From NCBI RefSeq assembly GCF_021602585.1, contig NZ_BQIP01000023.1, forward strand, positions 34,497-98,496: a DNA stretch of 64,000 bases, in the 5' to 3' direction. Numbering within the stretch: the stretch's first letter is position 1; the number at the start of each line of letters is the position of its first letter. The notes below the pieces were generated by a model. The model had not been told where the DNA came from and did not search any database. It saw nothing but the letters and a program-made list of their open reading frames with translations. The position numbers were made by a program, and so were the translations under genes. Of this stretch, positions 19,619 through 34,342 are shown piece after piece. The DNA comes from Pseudomonas faucium (GTDB lineage: Bacteria; Pseudomonadota; Gammaproteobacteria; Pseudomonadales; Pseudomonadaceae).

Positions 19619-20683
19619 TCACTGATGGTACTGCGCCGACAGCTCGTGCACAGCGTTGATGAACACGCCGGCATGCTCCGGGTCGACTTCCGGGGTGATG
19701 CCATGGCCCAGGTTGAACACATGGCCCGAGCCCTTGCCGTAGCTGGCAAGGATACGTGCGACTTCCTGGCGGATGGCCTCTGGCTTGGCGTACAGCACGG
19801 TGGGGTCCATGTTGCCCTGCAGCGCGACCTTGTCGCCGACACGGCGGCGGGCATCGCCGATTTCGCAGGTCCAGTCCAGGCCCAGGGCATCGGCACCGGC
19901 TTCGGCGATGCTTTCCAGCCACAGGCCGCCGTTCTTGGTGAACAGGATCACCGGCACCTTGCGGCCTTCGTGCTCGCGGATCAGGCCGCTGACGATCTTG
20001 CGCATGTAGGCCAGGGAGAATTCCTGGTACGCCGCCGCCGAAAGGTTGCCGCCCCAGGTGTCGAAGATCTGCACGGCCTGGGCACCGGCGAGGATCTGGC
20101 CGTTGAGGTAGCTGGTGACCGACTGCGCCAGCTTGTCCAGCAGCAGGTGCAGGGCTTGCGGGTTGTCGTAGGCCATCGCCTTGGTCTTGCGGAAGTCTTT
20201 CGACGAGCCGCCTTCGACCATGTAGGTGGCCAGGGTCCACGGGCTGCCGGAGAAGCCGATCAGCGGCACGCGGCCATTGAGCTCGCGGCGGATGGTGCTG
20301 ACCGCGTCCATCACGTAGCCCAGGTCTTTCTGCGGATCGGGGATCGGCAGTGCCTCGATGTCGGCGGGGGTGCTGATGACCTTCTTGAAACGTGGGCCTT
20401 CGCCGGTTTCGAAGTACAGGCCAAGGCCCATGGCATCAGGGATGGTGAGGATGTCCGAGAACAGGATCGCCGCGTCCAGCGGGTAGCGGTCCAGCGGCTG
20501 CAGGGTGACCTCGCAGGCGAACTGCGGGTTCATGCACAGGCTCATGAAGTCGCCGGCCTTGGCGCGGCTGGCGCGGTATTCCGGGAGGTAGCGGCCAGCC
20601 TGGCGCATCATCCACACCGGGGTGACGTCTACAGGTTGCTTGAGCAGTGCACGCAGGAAACGATCGTTCTTCAGGGCAGTCAT
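19619..20683 (-). CDS. hemE: Uroporphyrinogen decarboxylase HemE
   Basis: A 354-residue cytoplasmic enzyme that removes four carboxyl groups from uroporphyrinogen III to give coproporphyrinogen III in haem synthesis. It has exactly the length of E. coli HemE. Signatures [19 protein letters not shown] (about 22-40, with the substrate-binding Arg residues) and [13 protein letters not shown] are intact. The ATG at 20683 is used because the family starts M-T-x-LKND; a TTG five codons earlier is less likely. It has its own terminator at 19573-19600, and its promoter region carries a 14-bp palindrome. Confidence 0.96.
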   Translation of the reverse strand: MTALKNDRFLRALLKQPVDVTPVWMMRQAGRYLPEYRASRAKAGDFMSLCMNPQFACEVTLQPLDRYPLDAAILFSDILTIPDAMGLGLYFETGEGPRFKKVISTPADIEALPIPDPQKDLGYVMDAVSTIRRELNGRVPLIGFSGSPWTLATYMVEGGSSKDFRKTKAMAYDNPQALHLLLDKLAQSVTSYLNGQILAGAQAVQIFDTWGGNLSAAAYQEFSLAYMRKIVSGLIREHEGRKVPVILFTKNGGLWLESIAEAGADALGLDWTCEIGDARRRVGDKVALQGNMDPTVLYAKPEAIRQEVARILASYGKGSGHVFNLGHGITPEVDPEHAGVFINAVHELSAQYHQ

Positions 20684-20785
20684 GTCGGCATCCGGCAAAA
20701 AAGTGCGGGCATTTTCTCAGACGCCAGCGCAAAAGGCACGGATGAGACCATGCGTTTTGTCTATTGAGTGCCTTGGATCAAGCGA

Positions 20786-20799
20786 TTTTGTATACAAAA
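20786..20799. promoter_or_regulatory. 14-bp palindrome upstream of hemE, GntR-like operator
   Basis: TTTTGTATACAAAA is a perfect inverted repeat about 100 bp upstream of the hemE start. The core TTGTATACAA resembles operators of FadR-subfamily GntR repressors (TnGTnnnACnA). No GntR gene is in the window, so the regulator is unassigned. Confidence 0.45.
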
Positions 20800-20806
20800 C
20801 TGCCCT

Positions 20807-20909
20807 GGGGCTGCTTTGCAGCCCTTTCGCGACACAAGGCCGCTCCTACAGTATTGCGCTAATCCAGTAGGAGCGGCCTTGTGTCGCGAAAGGGCCGCAA
20901 AGCGGCCCC
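20807..20909. repeat. Large intergenic inverted repeat between gltD and hemE
   Basis: Two 43-bp arms that differ at two positions enclose a 17-nt spacer. Each arm contains TTTCGCGACACAAGGCCGCT and ends in its own small GGGGCCGC-TTT-GCGGCCC type hairpin. It is a second repeat family, distinct from the GCCGGCAAGCCGGC REPs. It may act as the gltD terminator or stabilise its 3' end. Confidence 0.88.
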
Positions 20910-20917
20910 AGGATCCA

Positions 20918-22339
<1,422 letters not shown>

Positions 22340-22372
22340 TCAAAACCTCTTTACCGCAGTTGCCAGCCTCGG

Positions 22373-22437
22373 GCTGCAAGCTGCAAGACGATCACTTGAG
22401 CACGACGGGCCCCGCGCACGGGGCCGTCACTTGCAGC
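22373..22437. other. Structured gltB-gltD intercistronic region
   Basis: GCTGCAAG (22373-22380, repeated at 22380-22387) pairs with CTTGCAGC (22430-22437), and an inner GACGGGCCCC / GGGGCCGTC stem lies between. In the gltBD transcript this would form a stable cruciform between the two cistrons, which could adjust the subunit ratio or act as an mRNA-processing point. Confidence 0.5.
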
Positions 22438-22442
22438 TGTTG

Positions 22443-26888
<4,446 letters not shown>

Positions 26889-27261
26889 AGACACTTTCTC
26901 ACCAGGTTCACCTCTCAACGGAGGTAAATCTCTTTTTAGTACAACCACTTACCATCCACGCCGATCAAATGCCAGCTTTTTTGCGGTGGCCATGGAAAAC
27001 CATTGTTGCACAGCGACAGCGATACTCACAAATTTTCATGTCTCACCATTGAAAATTTATGTCGCAATTTTGAATGTTTTTGCGCCATGCGCCGTGATAG
27101 CGGCTCGGCTCGAGTCTGAAGCGTTTCAGCCATGACTGCAAGGTAGGCTTGTGGCCGGCAGTCTGGGACAGAAAAGCCTGCCGCGCTCGGGCGCAGCAGG
27201 CTAGACGAAAGTCAGTAATCGCTCAGCAACTGGGCGGCGGGGTGGTGCCGCCCGGAAGGTA
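26889..27261. promoter_or_regulatory. gltB leader and upstream region (373 bp, no gene seen)
   Basis: No coding frame is supported. On the damX side it holds the damX terminator (27171-27202). About 140-170 bp upstream of gltB it has an AT-rich inverted repeat, AAATTTTCA (27030-27038) and TGAAAATTT (27050-27058), with an 11-nt spacer; the local AT content is far above its surroundings. This is the likely gltBD promoter/operator zone; the protein that binds is not evident. Confidence 0.55.
27171..27202 (-). terminator. Intrinsic terminator of the pil-aro-damX operon
   Basis: On the minus strand AGCCTGCTGCGC-CCGA-GCGCGGCAGGCT is a 12-bp stem with one mismatch, followed by TTTTCT. It lies about 60 bp after the damX stop. 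Confidence 0.8.
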
Positions 27262-28863
27262 TCAGCGGGCCGAAGCCAGCTCTTGTTGGACGCTGGCGAC
27301 GGTACGTGGCCAAGGTTTACCAGCCTGGACCTTCGCTGGCAAGTTCTTGATTGCAGCTACCGCAGCGTCGCGGTTGGCGAAGCTGCCATAGGTGACCACG
27401 TACAGCGGCTTGCCCTGCAGGTTTTTCTTGAAGTAGCGATAGTCGCCACCCTGCGCCTTGACGAAGGCCTGGGCCGACGCCTCGGAGCTGGTGCCGAGGA
27501 TCTGCACCACGTAGTTGCCCGGTTTCTGGCCTGCGTACCAGCCGCCACCGGTGTTGCCGGCTGCTGGTTTCTCGGCAGGCTTGGCGGCGGGTTTAGCCGT
27601 GGCGACCTGGGTCGGTGCCGGGGCCGGCTTGGCAGGAGCAACCGGCTTGGCGGGCTGAGTTGCGACAGGCTTGGGCGCAGGCGCTACCGGCTGCGACGGG
27701 GTAGCCTGGGCCATGGTCGGGGCAGGGCCTGCGGCCATGCCTTGCGGCGGCGCGGTGGTGGTCACGGTCGGCGGCGGGTTGCCTGGCTGCAGCGCGGTAT
27801 TGTCGGCCGGGCCGCCCTCTTCGCCATCACCCATGCCTGCGGCCTGGGCCAGCGGCTCGCGCATCACCGGCTGCGACTGGCCAACCAGCGGCAGCGGCAT
27901 CGGCTGCGAGGAGCCGGAGAATTCGATGGCCGGGTTGCCGCCGTTCGACTTGCCGTCACCCAAAGGCAGCTGGGCCTGGGCCGCAGGCGCTTCGGCAGGG
28001 GCCTTGTCGCCTTTCTTGGGCATGAGCACCGCGGCAGCAACGGCCACCACGACGACAGCAGACAGCGCGAGCACGTGTTTTTTAGGCATCTTGAACCCCA
28101 TGGTTGGTCGCTTGGCCGTGGTGCGGCTGGCGATCATGGCTTCGATCAAAGTATCGCGGGCGACCTGGTTGATGTTGCCAGGCCAACCGTCGGAGTTTTC
28201 ATGGATATCGACGAGCTGCTCACGGCTGAACACCTCGATGCCCCGGCCGGCACCTTCCAGGCGCTGCTCCAGGTACTCGCGGGTCTCTTCCTCGCTGTAG
28301 GGGGCGAGCTCGATGACGTGGAAGCGTTCTTCCTCGACATGGATCTCCTCCAACCCGGCAATCAGCGACGGCTCACCGAACAGGAACACGTGCGGGCGCC
28401 CTTCCGAGACACCTGCCGCCAGTTCCAGCAACGCTTGGAGCGCCGACTCGTCAAGTTGTTCCGCATCGTCCACCAGCAAATAGACTTCCTGCCCGGTCAA
28501 GGCCAACTGCACGACCTTGGACAGAATCGCCTGAACTTCGGGCTGGGCGACTTCCAGCGACTGGGCCACCTGGCCCAACACGCTGGCCGCATCGCTGGCG
28601 CCGCGGGCCGATACCACCACGCTGAGCACCGACTGCTTGTTGGTGCTCGCCACCAGGGCCTGGCGCAGCAGGGTCTTGCCGCTGCCTACCGGGCCTGTGA
28701 CCACCAGCATCAACTGGCTGTAACGGGCCAGGTGATGCAGCTGGCCGAGCACAGGCTTGCGCTGGGCAGGGAAGAACTTGAAGCCGGGCACACGCGGCGC
28801 GAACGGATCGTGGCTCAACTGGTAGTGGTCGAGAAACGCCTCATCGGCATGCAAACTGGTCAT
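27262..28863 (-). CDS. damX: DamX-like protein: AAA ATPase (ExeA type), membrane segment and SPOR domain
   Basis: A 533-residue single-pass inner-membrane protein. The N-terminal cytoplasmic ATPase has Walker A GPVGSGKT (57-64) and Walker B VYLLVDDAEQ, as in ExeA/GspA-type AAA proteins. A basic stretch and one membrane helix (about 262-283, VVVVAVAAAVLM) follow, then a Pro/Ala/Gln-rich periplasmic linker (about 290-450) and a C-terminal SPOR domain (about 455-530; GNYVVQILGTSSEASAQAFV) that binds denuded glycan strands at the septum. E. coli DamX also carries SPOR but lacks a complete ATPase. It is last in the minus-strand run aroK-aroB-damX, 15 nt after aroB, as in other gammaproteobacteria. 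Confidence 0.88.
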   Translation of the reverse strand: MTSLHADEAFLDHYQLSHDPFAPRVPGFKFFPAQRKPVLGQLHHLARYSQLMLVVTGPVGSGKTLLRQALVASTNKQSVLSVVVSARGASDAASVLGQVAQSLEVAQPEVQAILSKVVQLALTGQEVYLLVDDAEQLDESALQALLELAAGVSEGRPHVFLFGEPSLIAGLEEIHVEEERFHVIELAPYSEEETREYLEQRLEGAGRGIEVFSREQLVDIHENSDGWPGNINQVARDTLIEAMIASRTTAKRPTMGFKMPKKHVLALSAVVVVAVAAAVLMPKKGDKAPAEAPAAQAQLPLGDGKSNGGNPAIEFSGSSQPMPLPLVGQSQPVMREPLAQAAGMGDGEEGGPADNTALQPGNPPPTVTTTAPPQGMAAGPAPTMAQATPSQPVAPAPKPVATQPAKPVAPAKPAPAPTQVATAKPAAKPAEKPAAGNTGGGWYAGQKPGNYVVQILGTSSEASAQAFVKAQGGDYRYFKKNLQGKPLYVVTYGSFANRDAAVAAIKNLPAKVQAGKPWPRTVASVQQELASAR

Positions 28864-28878
28864 TGCGCTGTCACAACC

Positions 28879-29976
28879 TCAAAGCTGGGCCACGATCGCG
28901 CGGTAGTCCGCCGACAGCGTGGCCTGAAGAATCTCTTTCGGATAGTCGTCGGTAATCACGGCCTCGCCGAGCTGGCGCAACAGCACCAGCCGCAGGCGAC
29001 CATCGAGTACCTTCTTGTCGACCGCCATATGCTCCATGAAATGCGCCGGGGTCATTTCCTGTGGTGGCACCACCGGCAAACCTGCGTCCTGCAGCAGGCG
29101 GATTGCTCGATCACGCGCGGGCTGGTCGATCCAGCCCAGGCGCATGGACATCTCCAGGGCCATCACCGTGCCCGCTGCCACGGCTTCGCCGTGCAACCAG
29201 ACACCGTAGCCCATGTGCGTTTCGATGGCATGCCCGAAGGTATGCCCAAGGTTCAGGGTCGCCCGCACGCCGGATTCGCGCTCGTCGGCGCCCACCACGG
29301 CAGCCTTGGCCGCGCACGAGCGACGGATCGCCTCGGTCAGTGCCAGAGGATCGAGGGCGCGCAGGGCCTGCATGTTGGCTTCGAGCCAGCCGAGGAAGGG
29401 CTCGTCGCAGATCAGGCCGTACTTGATCACTTCGGCCAGGCCCGCCGACAGCTCGCGTTCGGGCAAGGTCTTGAGGCTGGTGGTGTCGATCAGCACCGCA
29501 TTGGGCTGGTAGAACGCACCGACCATGTTCTTGCCCAGCGGGTGGTTGATGCCGGTCTTGCCGCCCACCGAAGAGTCGACCTGGGACAACAGGGTGGTGG
29601 GCACCTGGATGAAGTCGACGCCACGCTGGTAGCAGGCCGCAGCGAAGCCGGCCATGTCGCCGATCACGCCGCCGCCCAGGGCGATCACGGTGGTGCGGCG
29701 GTCATGCCGTGCGGTGAGCAGGCCGTCGAAGATCAGTTGCAGGGTCTGCCAGTTCTTGTGGGCTTCGCCATCGGGGAGAATCACCGGCAGCACCGAATAG
29801 GCGCCGAGGGTCTTGCTCAGGCGTTCGAGATACAGAGGCGCGACGGTTTCATTGGAAACGATGGCCACCTGCCGCCCGGCGATGTGCGGCGCCAGCAGTT
29901 CAGGTTGGTCCAGCAGGCCTTCGCCAATGTAGATCGGGTAGCTGCGCTCGCCCAGGTCGACCTTAAGTGTCTGCAT
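28879..29976 (-). CDS. aroB: 3-dehydroquinate synthase AroB
   Basis: A 365-residue cytoplasmic NAD+- and zinc-dependent enzyme making 3-dehydroquinate from DAHP, step two of the shikimate pathway. Signatures: DGEAHK, the glycine-rich [15 protein letters not shown] (about 100-114), [20 protein letters not shown], and the metal ligands in E...KYGLI and [12 protein letters not shown] with [10 protein letters not shown]. Length equals E. coli AroB (362). The start [18 protein letters not shown] is used; upstream in-frame sequence is not conserved. It follows aroK by 94 bp in the same direction. Confidence 0.97.
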   Translation of the reverse strand: MQTLKVDLGERSYPIYIGEGLLDQPELLAPHIAGRQVAIVSNETVAPLYLERLSKTLGAYSVLPVILPDGEAHKNWQTLQLIFDGLLTARHDRRTTVIALGGGVIGDMAGFAAACYQRGVDFIQVPTTLLSQVDSSVGGKTGINHPLGKNMVGAFYQPNAVLIDTTSLKTLPERELSAGLAEVIKYGLICDEPFLGWLEANMQALRALDPLALTEAIRRSCAAKAAVVGADERESGVRATLNLGHTFGHAIETHMGYGVWLHGEAVAAGTVMALEMSMRLGWIDQPARDRAIRLLQDAGLPVVPPQEMTPAHFMEHMAVDKKVLDGRLRLVLLRQLGEAVITDDYPKEILQATLSADYRAIVAQL

Positions 29977-30070
29977 GTATCCCCACAATGTACTTGGGCG
30001 CGGTGTCGGCTGAGCGACCCACGCGGTAACGTTGAACCTCGCCTCGGCGCTGGCCGAGAATAGTCCCGGC

Positions 30071-30589
30071 TTACCGGGGCGGCAACTGCTGCAAGCGCTC
30101 GAGAATGTCGAGCACCACCATGCGCGGCGGCCGTTCGTCGGTTTCCACCACCAGGTCGGCGATCTCACGGTAGAGCGGGTCGCGTGTTTCCAGCAGGGCG
30201 CGCAGGGTCGCCTCCGGGTTGGCGGTGCGCAGCAACGGCCGGTTGCGATCGCGCGCGGTACGCCCGACCTGCTGTTCTACCGACGCGTGCAGGTAGATCA
30301 CCCGCCCGCCAGCGTGCAGCGCCTGGCGGTTTTCCGCACGCATGACCGCGCCACCACCGGTGGCCACGACCACGCCATCGAGCGCGCAGAGCTCGGCGAT
30401 CATCGCCTGCTCACGATCACGGAAGCCCGGTTCGCCTTCTCTATCGAAGATCCACGGGATGTTGGCGCCGGTACGCAGTTCGATTTCCTTGTCGGAATCT
30501 TTGAACAGCAGACGCAGCTCTTTGGCCAACAGGCGCCCGATGGTGCTCTTTCCAGCGCCCATGGGCCCTACAAGTATCAAATTTCGCAC
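30071..30589 (-). CDS. aroK: Shikimate kinase AroK
   Basis: A 172-residue cytoplasmic kinase that phosphorylates shikimate. The Walker [13 protein letters not shown] (about 8-19), the substrate residues in [15 protein letters not shown] and ATGGGAVM, and the lid arginines around [11 protein letters not shown] are all present. The start codon is GTG at 30589, which gives the conserved N-terminus [13 protein letters not shown]; no strong ribosome-binding site precedes it. The pilQ stop is only 4 nt upstream, so translation is probably coupled to pilQ. Confidence 0.94.
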   Translation of the reverse strand: MRNLILVGPMGAGKSTIGRLLAKELRLLFKDSDKEIELRTGANIPWIFDREGEPGFRDREQAMIAELCALDGVVVATGGGAVMRAENRQALHAGGRVIYLHASVEQQVGRTARDRNRPLLRTANPEATLRALLETRDPLYREIADLVVETDERPPRMVVLDILERLQQLPPR

Positions 30590-30593
30590 AGAA

Positions 30594-31850
30594 TCAACGA
30601 CTCACAGCAATCGCCTGGTCACTCATGATACGCGGAGTCAGGAAGACCAGCAGCTCGGATTTTTTCTCTTGTAATGCATCGCGTCGAAACAGCCGCCCAA
30701 CATACGGCAGATCGCCAAAAAATGGCACCTTGTCGACCACATTGTTTTGCGTGGTCGAATACACCCCGCCAATGACGATGGTTTCACCGTCGGCCACTCG
30801 CACCTTGGCATTGACCTCGTTCTTGCGGATCGGCGGCACGTCGTTCAAGGCATTGACGAAGTCTGGCTCATCCTTGGTCACCCTGACCGCCATGATGACC
30901 TTGCCGTCCGGGGTGATCTGCGGAGTGACTTCGAGCGACAGCGAGGCCTCCCTGAACGAAACCGAGGTGGCGCCATTTCTGCTGGTCTCCTGGTAAGGCA
31001 CCTCGGTGCCCTTGATGATCCGGGCCGTTTCCTTGTCTGCAGTGACCACCTTGGGCTGGGAGATGATCTCGCCATTGCCGCTCTTTTCCATGGCGCTGAG
31101 CTCAAGGTCGAGCAACACGTCACCACGCAGCAGGCCCAGCCCCACCGCCGAGCCGGGCCGCTCCACGCCCAGGTCGACGAACACATCCTTGCCCACCCGC
31201 GCGACCTCCTCATGCAAGGCGCCACCCCAGCGCACACCCAGGCTTTTTTCATAGTCGACATTGGCCTCGACGATACGCGCCTCGATCACCACCTGGCGCA
31301 CCGGCACATCCAGTTGTGCCACCAACCGCCGCAGCTCGGCCAGGCGCTCTTCGGGCTGGTGCGCCACCAACGTATTGGTGCGCGCATCCACGCTGAGGCT
31401 GCCGCGCCCGGTAAGAATGCCGTCGTCGGCCAGCGTTGCCTGCAGCAGTTCGGCAAGCTCGGCAGCATCGGCGTGGTGGATGGCCAGCAGTTCCCGGCGC
31501 AAGGGCGGCAACTGAGCATCGAACGCCTGCCCGAAAGGCTGTTCGGCCAACTCACTCGCGGGCGCCACCAGCAGCACATTGCCTTCTTCACGTCGCACCA
31601 GCCCCTTGCTGTGCAACACCAGTGCCAGGGCCTGATCCCAGGGCACATCCTGCAAGCGCAGGGTGATGTTGCCTTGAACCGTGTCGCTGGCAACCAGGTT
31701 GATGCCCGCATAGTCGGCCAGCACCTGTAGCACCGAGCGCACCTCGACATCCTGGAAGTTCAGCGAAACAGGCTCCCCCTTATAAGACGCTGCCAGCCCC
31801 CACTGAACCGGTGCCAGCAGCATCAACATCCCTGTCGCCAACCTTTTCAT
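30594..31850 (-). CDS. pilQ: Short outer-membrane secretin PilQ (HofQ-like)
   Basis: A 418-residue secretin, the outer-membrane pore of type IV pili or DNA uptake. It has a signal peptide ([17 protein letters not shown]), an STN/N0 domain (about 28-95; [20 protein letters not shown]), one secretin-N domain and the C-terminal secretin beta-barrel ([16 protein letters not shown], then [10 protein letters not shown]). P. aeruginosa PilQ is over 700 residues because it carries peptidoglycan-binding AMIN domains; these are absent here, as in E. coli HofQ (412). GGGAGG lies 9 nt before the ATG; two GTG codons just upstream are alternatives. Its first 71 bp overlap the end of the pilO-pilP gene. Confidence 0.9.
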   Translation of the reverse strand: MKRLATGMLMLLAPVQWGLAASYKGEPVSLNFQDVEVRSVLQVLADYAGINLVASDTVQGNITLRLQDVPWDQALALVLHSKGLVRREEGNVLLVAPASELAEQPFGQAFDAQLPPLRRELLAIHHADAAELAELLQATLADDGILTGRGSLSVDARTNTLVAHQPEERLAELRRLVAQLDVPVRQVVIEARIVEANVDYEKSLGVRWGGALHEEVARVGKDVFVDLGVERPGSAVGLGLLRGDVLLDLELSAMEKSGNGEIISQPKVVTADKETARIIKGTEVPYQETSRNGATSVSFREASLSLEVTPQITPDGKVIMAVRVTKDEPDFVNALNDVPPIRKNEVNAKVRVADGETIVIGGVYSTTQNNVVDKVPFFGDLPYVGRLFRRDALQEKKSELLVFLTPRIMSDQAIAVSR

Positions 31851-32778
31851 CACCACTTGCCTCCCTGTCGGCGCCCTTCCTGAGCGCCAAGAACGTGGTG
31901 CGCTCGTGCCACTCGCCGGCTATGAACAGCCGTTCGCGCACCTCCACCTGCTGCTCATCAATGCGTACCACCACCCCCTCATCGCGCCCCAACCGCTCGC
32001 CGCAAAGCACGCGATACAGCCGGCCGGCGTAAGCCAGCAGCGCCTCGTACTCGCCCCTGCGCGACAAGCTGCCGACCATCACCAGCTGCGCCAGGGGAAC
32101 GTTGCCGAGCCCTGCCTGGGGAGCACGGCCCGACCAGGCAGCGAAGGGGTCGAGGGCTGGAAGCTGGAACTGCGCTCGAGCCGGTATCTGCGCCAGCCAG
32201 GCGGGGTCCGGTAATGGCGCATCTGCCTGGTAAGCGCTCACTTTCAAACGCAGCCGGATCAACCCAGGCTTGCCCGGGGCGCCATGCCAGTGCATTTCTT
32301 CGACATGCAGCAAGCGCAGTTGCCCAAGCCAGTCTTCAAGCCACATACGCAATGCCGGGTAACGGCCCACCACCTGCACATCCAACGGGGTTTGCCGATA
32401 GCCCGACTGGGGCAGCACCTCAAGTACATCCAGTTGCTCGAATTGCAGGCCCAGCGCCTGCCCCGACGCTGCCAATTGTTCAAGCAGGTCGCTCATGCGC
32501 TCACCTGCCGCGAGCTGCCATCGAATACCCTGCAACTGCCTTTCGGCCTCGGCCAGTTCGCCCTGGCGCTGCTGCAAGGCCCGCACCTCGCTGGCCTTGC
32601 TGGCGTGCTCAAGCTCCAGAGCCGCTTGCCTTGCCTGCTCATCGGCCTGAAGTTGCTGCCAACCCGGCAGGCGTATCAGGGCGCCGAGTGCAAACACTAC
32701 GCAGGTCACGATCACGGGTAGTAGATAGATGGAACCCTGCCAGCGCTCGACCAACCCTTGCCAGCCCCGCAGCTTCAC
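31780..32778 (-). CDS. pilO: Fused PilO-PilP inner-membrane alignment protein
   Basis: A 332-residue protein joining two normally separate pilus-assembly proteins. Residues 1-185 look like PilO: short cytoplasmic start, one membrane helix (about 19-36, LLPVIVTCVVFALGALI), a Gln/Ala/Glu-rich coiled coil, and a ferredoxin-like periplasmic part. Residues ~210-300 look like PilP (DPFAAWSG, LAQLVMVGSLSRRGEYEALL, VVRIDEQQVEVRERLF), but without PilP's lipoprotein signal. PilO binds PilN, and PilP links to PilQ, so the fusion covers the periplasmic bridge. The last ~24 residues are encoded inside the pilQ overlap. The GTG start overlaps the pilN stop as GTGA. Confidence 0.8.
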   Translation of the reverse strand: MKLRGWQGLVERWQGSIYLLPVIVTCVVFALGALIRLPGWQQLQADEQARQAALELEHASKASEVRALQQRQGELAEAERQLQGIRWQLAAGERMSDLLEQLAASGQALGLQFEQLDVLEVLPQSGYRQTPLDVQVVGRYPALRMWLEDWLGQLRLLHVEEMHWHGAPGKPGLIRLRLKVSAYQADAPLPDPAWLAQIPARAQFQLPALDPFAAWSGRAPQAGLGNVPLAQLVMVGSLSRRGEYEALLAYAGRLYRVLCGERLGRDEGVVVRIDEQQVEVRERLFIAGEWHERTTFLALRKGADREASGDEKVGDRDVDAAGTGSVGAGSVL

Positions 32779-33311
32779 GACAAGGCCGCCGGCATCAGCG
32801 CCACCAGTTGAAACGCTTCGCCAACCGCTGTGCTTTGCACCCGCTTGAGTTCAAGCTCGCGCAGGCCATCTGCACGCTCGAGTTCACGCATGAACTGCGC
32901 AACCAGCGCAGAAGTAGAGGCCAGGCCGGCAATTTCCAACCGCGAGCGCTCGAACTTGAGCTCGGTGAGCTGAACGCCTTGCGGCAACGCTCGCTCCAGA
33001 TCGGCGAGCAGCGCGACCACATGCCCCTGGCCAGCGCGCAGGTCTGCCAGCGCAGCGCTTTGCGCACGCACCTGTTCATACGCCTGGTCGATAGGTGCGT
33101 ATTGCTCCAACTGCTCGCCCAGCTTCGTCATTGCGACTTGCCGCGCGCTATTGCCAAAGGCCTGCCGCTGAGCGCGTTCGCGTGCCAATTGGTCCAAGAG
33201 CAGCACGCCAAAAAGCGCGATGACTGTGCTGCCAAACAACATCAGGCGCAGGCGGCGCAAGGCGGCCAGGCGCTGCCGTTCACGCCACGGCATCAGGTTA
33301 AGACGCAACAT
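32775..33311 (-). CDS. pilN: Type IV pilus alignment protein PilN
   Basis: A 178-residue bitopic inner-membrane protein. The short cytoplasmic N-terminus begins with the conserved PilM-binding motif (MLRLNLMPWRERQR; family INLLPWR), followed by one membrane helix (about 27-41, LMLFGSTVIALFGVLLL) and a periplasmic coiled coil plus ferredoxin-like domain. It links cytoplasmic PilM to PilO. The start is coupled to pilM through TGATG, and its stop to pilO through GTGA. Confidence 0.88.
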   Translation of the reverse strand: MLRLNLMPWRERQRLAALRRLRLMLFGSTVIALFGVLLLDQLARERAQRQAFGNSARQVAMTKLGEQLEQYAPIDQAYEQVRAQSAALADLRAGQGHVVALLADLERALPQGVQLTELKFERSRLEIAGLASTSALVAQFMRELERADGLRELELKRVQSTAVGEAFQLVALMPAALS

Positions 33312-34165
33312 CAGCGCAACCCTCCCAGCGCCAACGCGCAAGCCAGGCTGCCCTCGCTACAGTCGAGCCCTGCTACCGCTGGCAGCATGCGGCACGGCAC
33401 ACCCAGCTGGTTGCTCAGTGCTGCGAGCCAGTCGTGCTGCTCCGGTGCAGTGCCGCAAATCAGCAGTTCATCCAACTGCACCCCGCCAGCAAACAGCTCG
33501 GCAAGCCGCTCGGCCCAGGTTTGCCCTGGCAACTCGTGTCGCTGTGGCAGCCCGCCTTGCGACCAGCCATAGAGTGTTGCACCACCGGGTCCCAAGCAGA
33601 GCAGCGCAGAAGTCGTCGCACATTGCGCCGGCAACAGCCGGTGCAAGGCGACGCTGTCGACCTCCACCGCATCCAGTTGCAAGCCCGCGCCTTCGAACAG
33701 CAACTCCAGTGGCTGCAACGTGCTTTGCCGGCAGGCAGCGACCAACACATCTCGATGATCCGGCCGCCCCGCGCTCACGCCTCTGACCTGAAAATCAATC
33801 ACCAGGTCGTCCAGAGGAAAAGGGAACAACGTATCTGCATCGGCCAGCAACTGCGCCTCCATTTGCGCTTCAGCCTGGCTTGCGGGTAGCTGACACAGCT
33901 TGATGATGACCTGGGAGGCGGGCAATGCCACCGCGACCCGGCGCTGGCGGCTGCCGCTGCGCCTGTAGGCGCCACGCAGGGCGGCTTCGACACGGGCCGG
34001 ATCCTGCTGCCAGCTACCGGTTGCAAACGGCTCGAATGGCTCATGCCCCCAGGCCACCCGTTCGCAGCGCCCGCCATGCCGGCGTAGCTGCATGATTTGT
34101 ACGCAATCAGGGGTAATTTCCACCCCCAACAGTGAACCGGCATCCTTGCCCCAGCGTCCAAGCAT
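33311..34165 (-). CDS. pilM: Type IV pilus assembly ATPase-like protein PilM (short form)
   Basis: A 284-residue cytoplasmic actin-fold protein that binds the N-terminus of PilN. It starts with the family pattern SLLGVEITPDCVQIMQL and has later actin-like segments (EVDSVALHRLL, LLCLGPGGATLYGW). P. aeruginosa PilM has 354 residues; this form lacks about 70, as do HofM-type proteins of E. coli. AGGAAACAGCG precedes the ATG at good distance. It is first in the minus-strand operon pilM-pilN-pilOP-pilQ-aroK-aroB-damX and divergent from ponA. Confidence 0.87.
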   Translation of the reverse strand: MLGRWGKDAGSLLGVEITPDCVQIMQLRRHGGRCERVAWGHEPFEPFATGSWQQDPARVEAALRGAYRRSGSRQRRVAVALPASQVIIKLCQLPASQAEAQMEAQLLADADTLFPFPLDDLVIDFQVRGVSAGRPDHRDVLVAACRQSTLQPLELLFEGAGLQLDAVEVDSVALHRLLPAQCATTSALLCLGPGGATLYGWSQGGLPQRHELPGQTWAERLAELFAGGVQLDELLICGTAPEQHDWLAALSNQLGVPCRMLPAVAGLDCSEGSLACALALGGLR

Positions 34166-34270
34166 CGCTGTTTCCTCGTAGCAGCCCTTAACCCGCAGCA
34201 GCGCCAGCCATTGACAGCCGGACGGTGCAGCGGGCCGCCTGGCCGGTCACCCGGCGAGGCGAAAAATGCT

Positions 34271-34276
34271 TATAAT
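34271..34276 (+). promoter_or_regulatory. -10 element of the ponA promoter
   Basis: A consensus TATAAT lies 67 bp upstream of the ponA start codon in the pilM/ponA divergent region. No good -35 box is visible 16-18 bp upstream, so a weak or activator-dependent promoter is inferred. Confidence 0.4.
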
Positions 34277-34342
34277 GCCCAGCGTTTTTCGTCCGCCGGC
34301 CCCGTGCGCAATTCACCCCTCAACACTGGACACCCAAAAGCC

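Noticed and set aside
34211-34216. Perfect TTGACA before ponA
   Set aside because: It is about 55 bp from the TATAAT and cannot form a promoter with it; no -10 box lies 16-18 bp after it.
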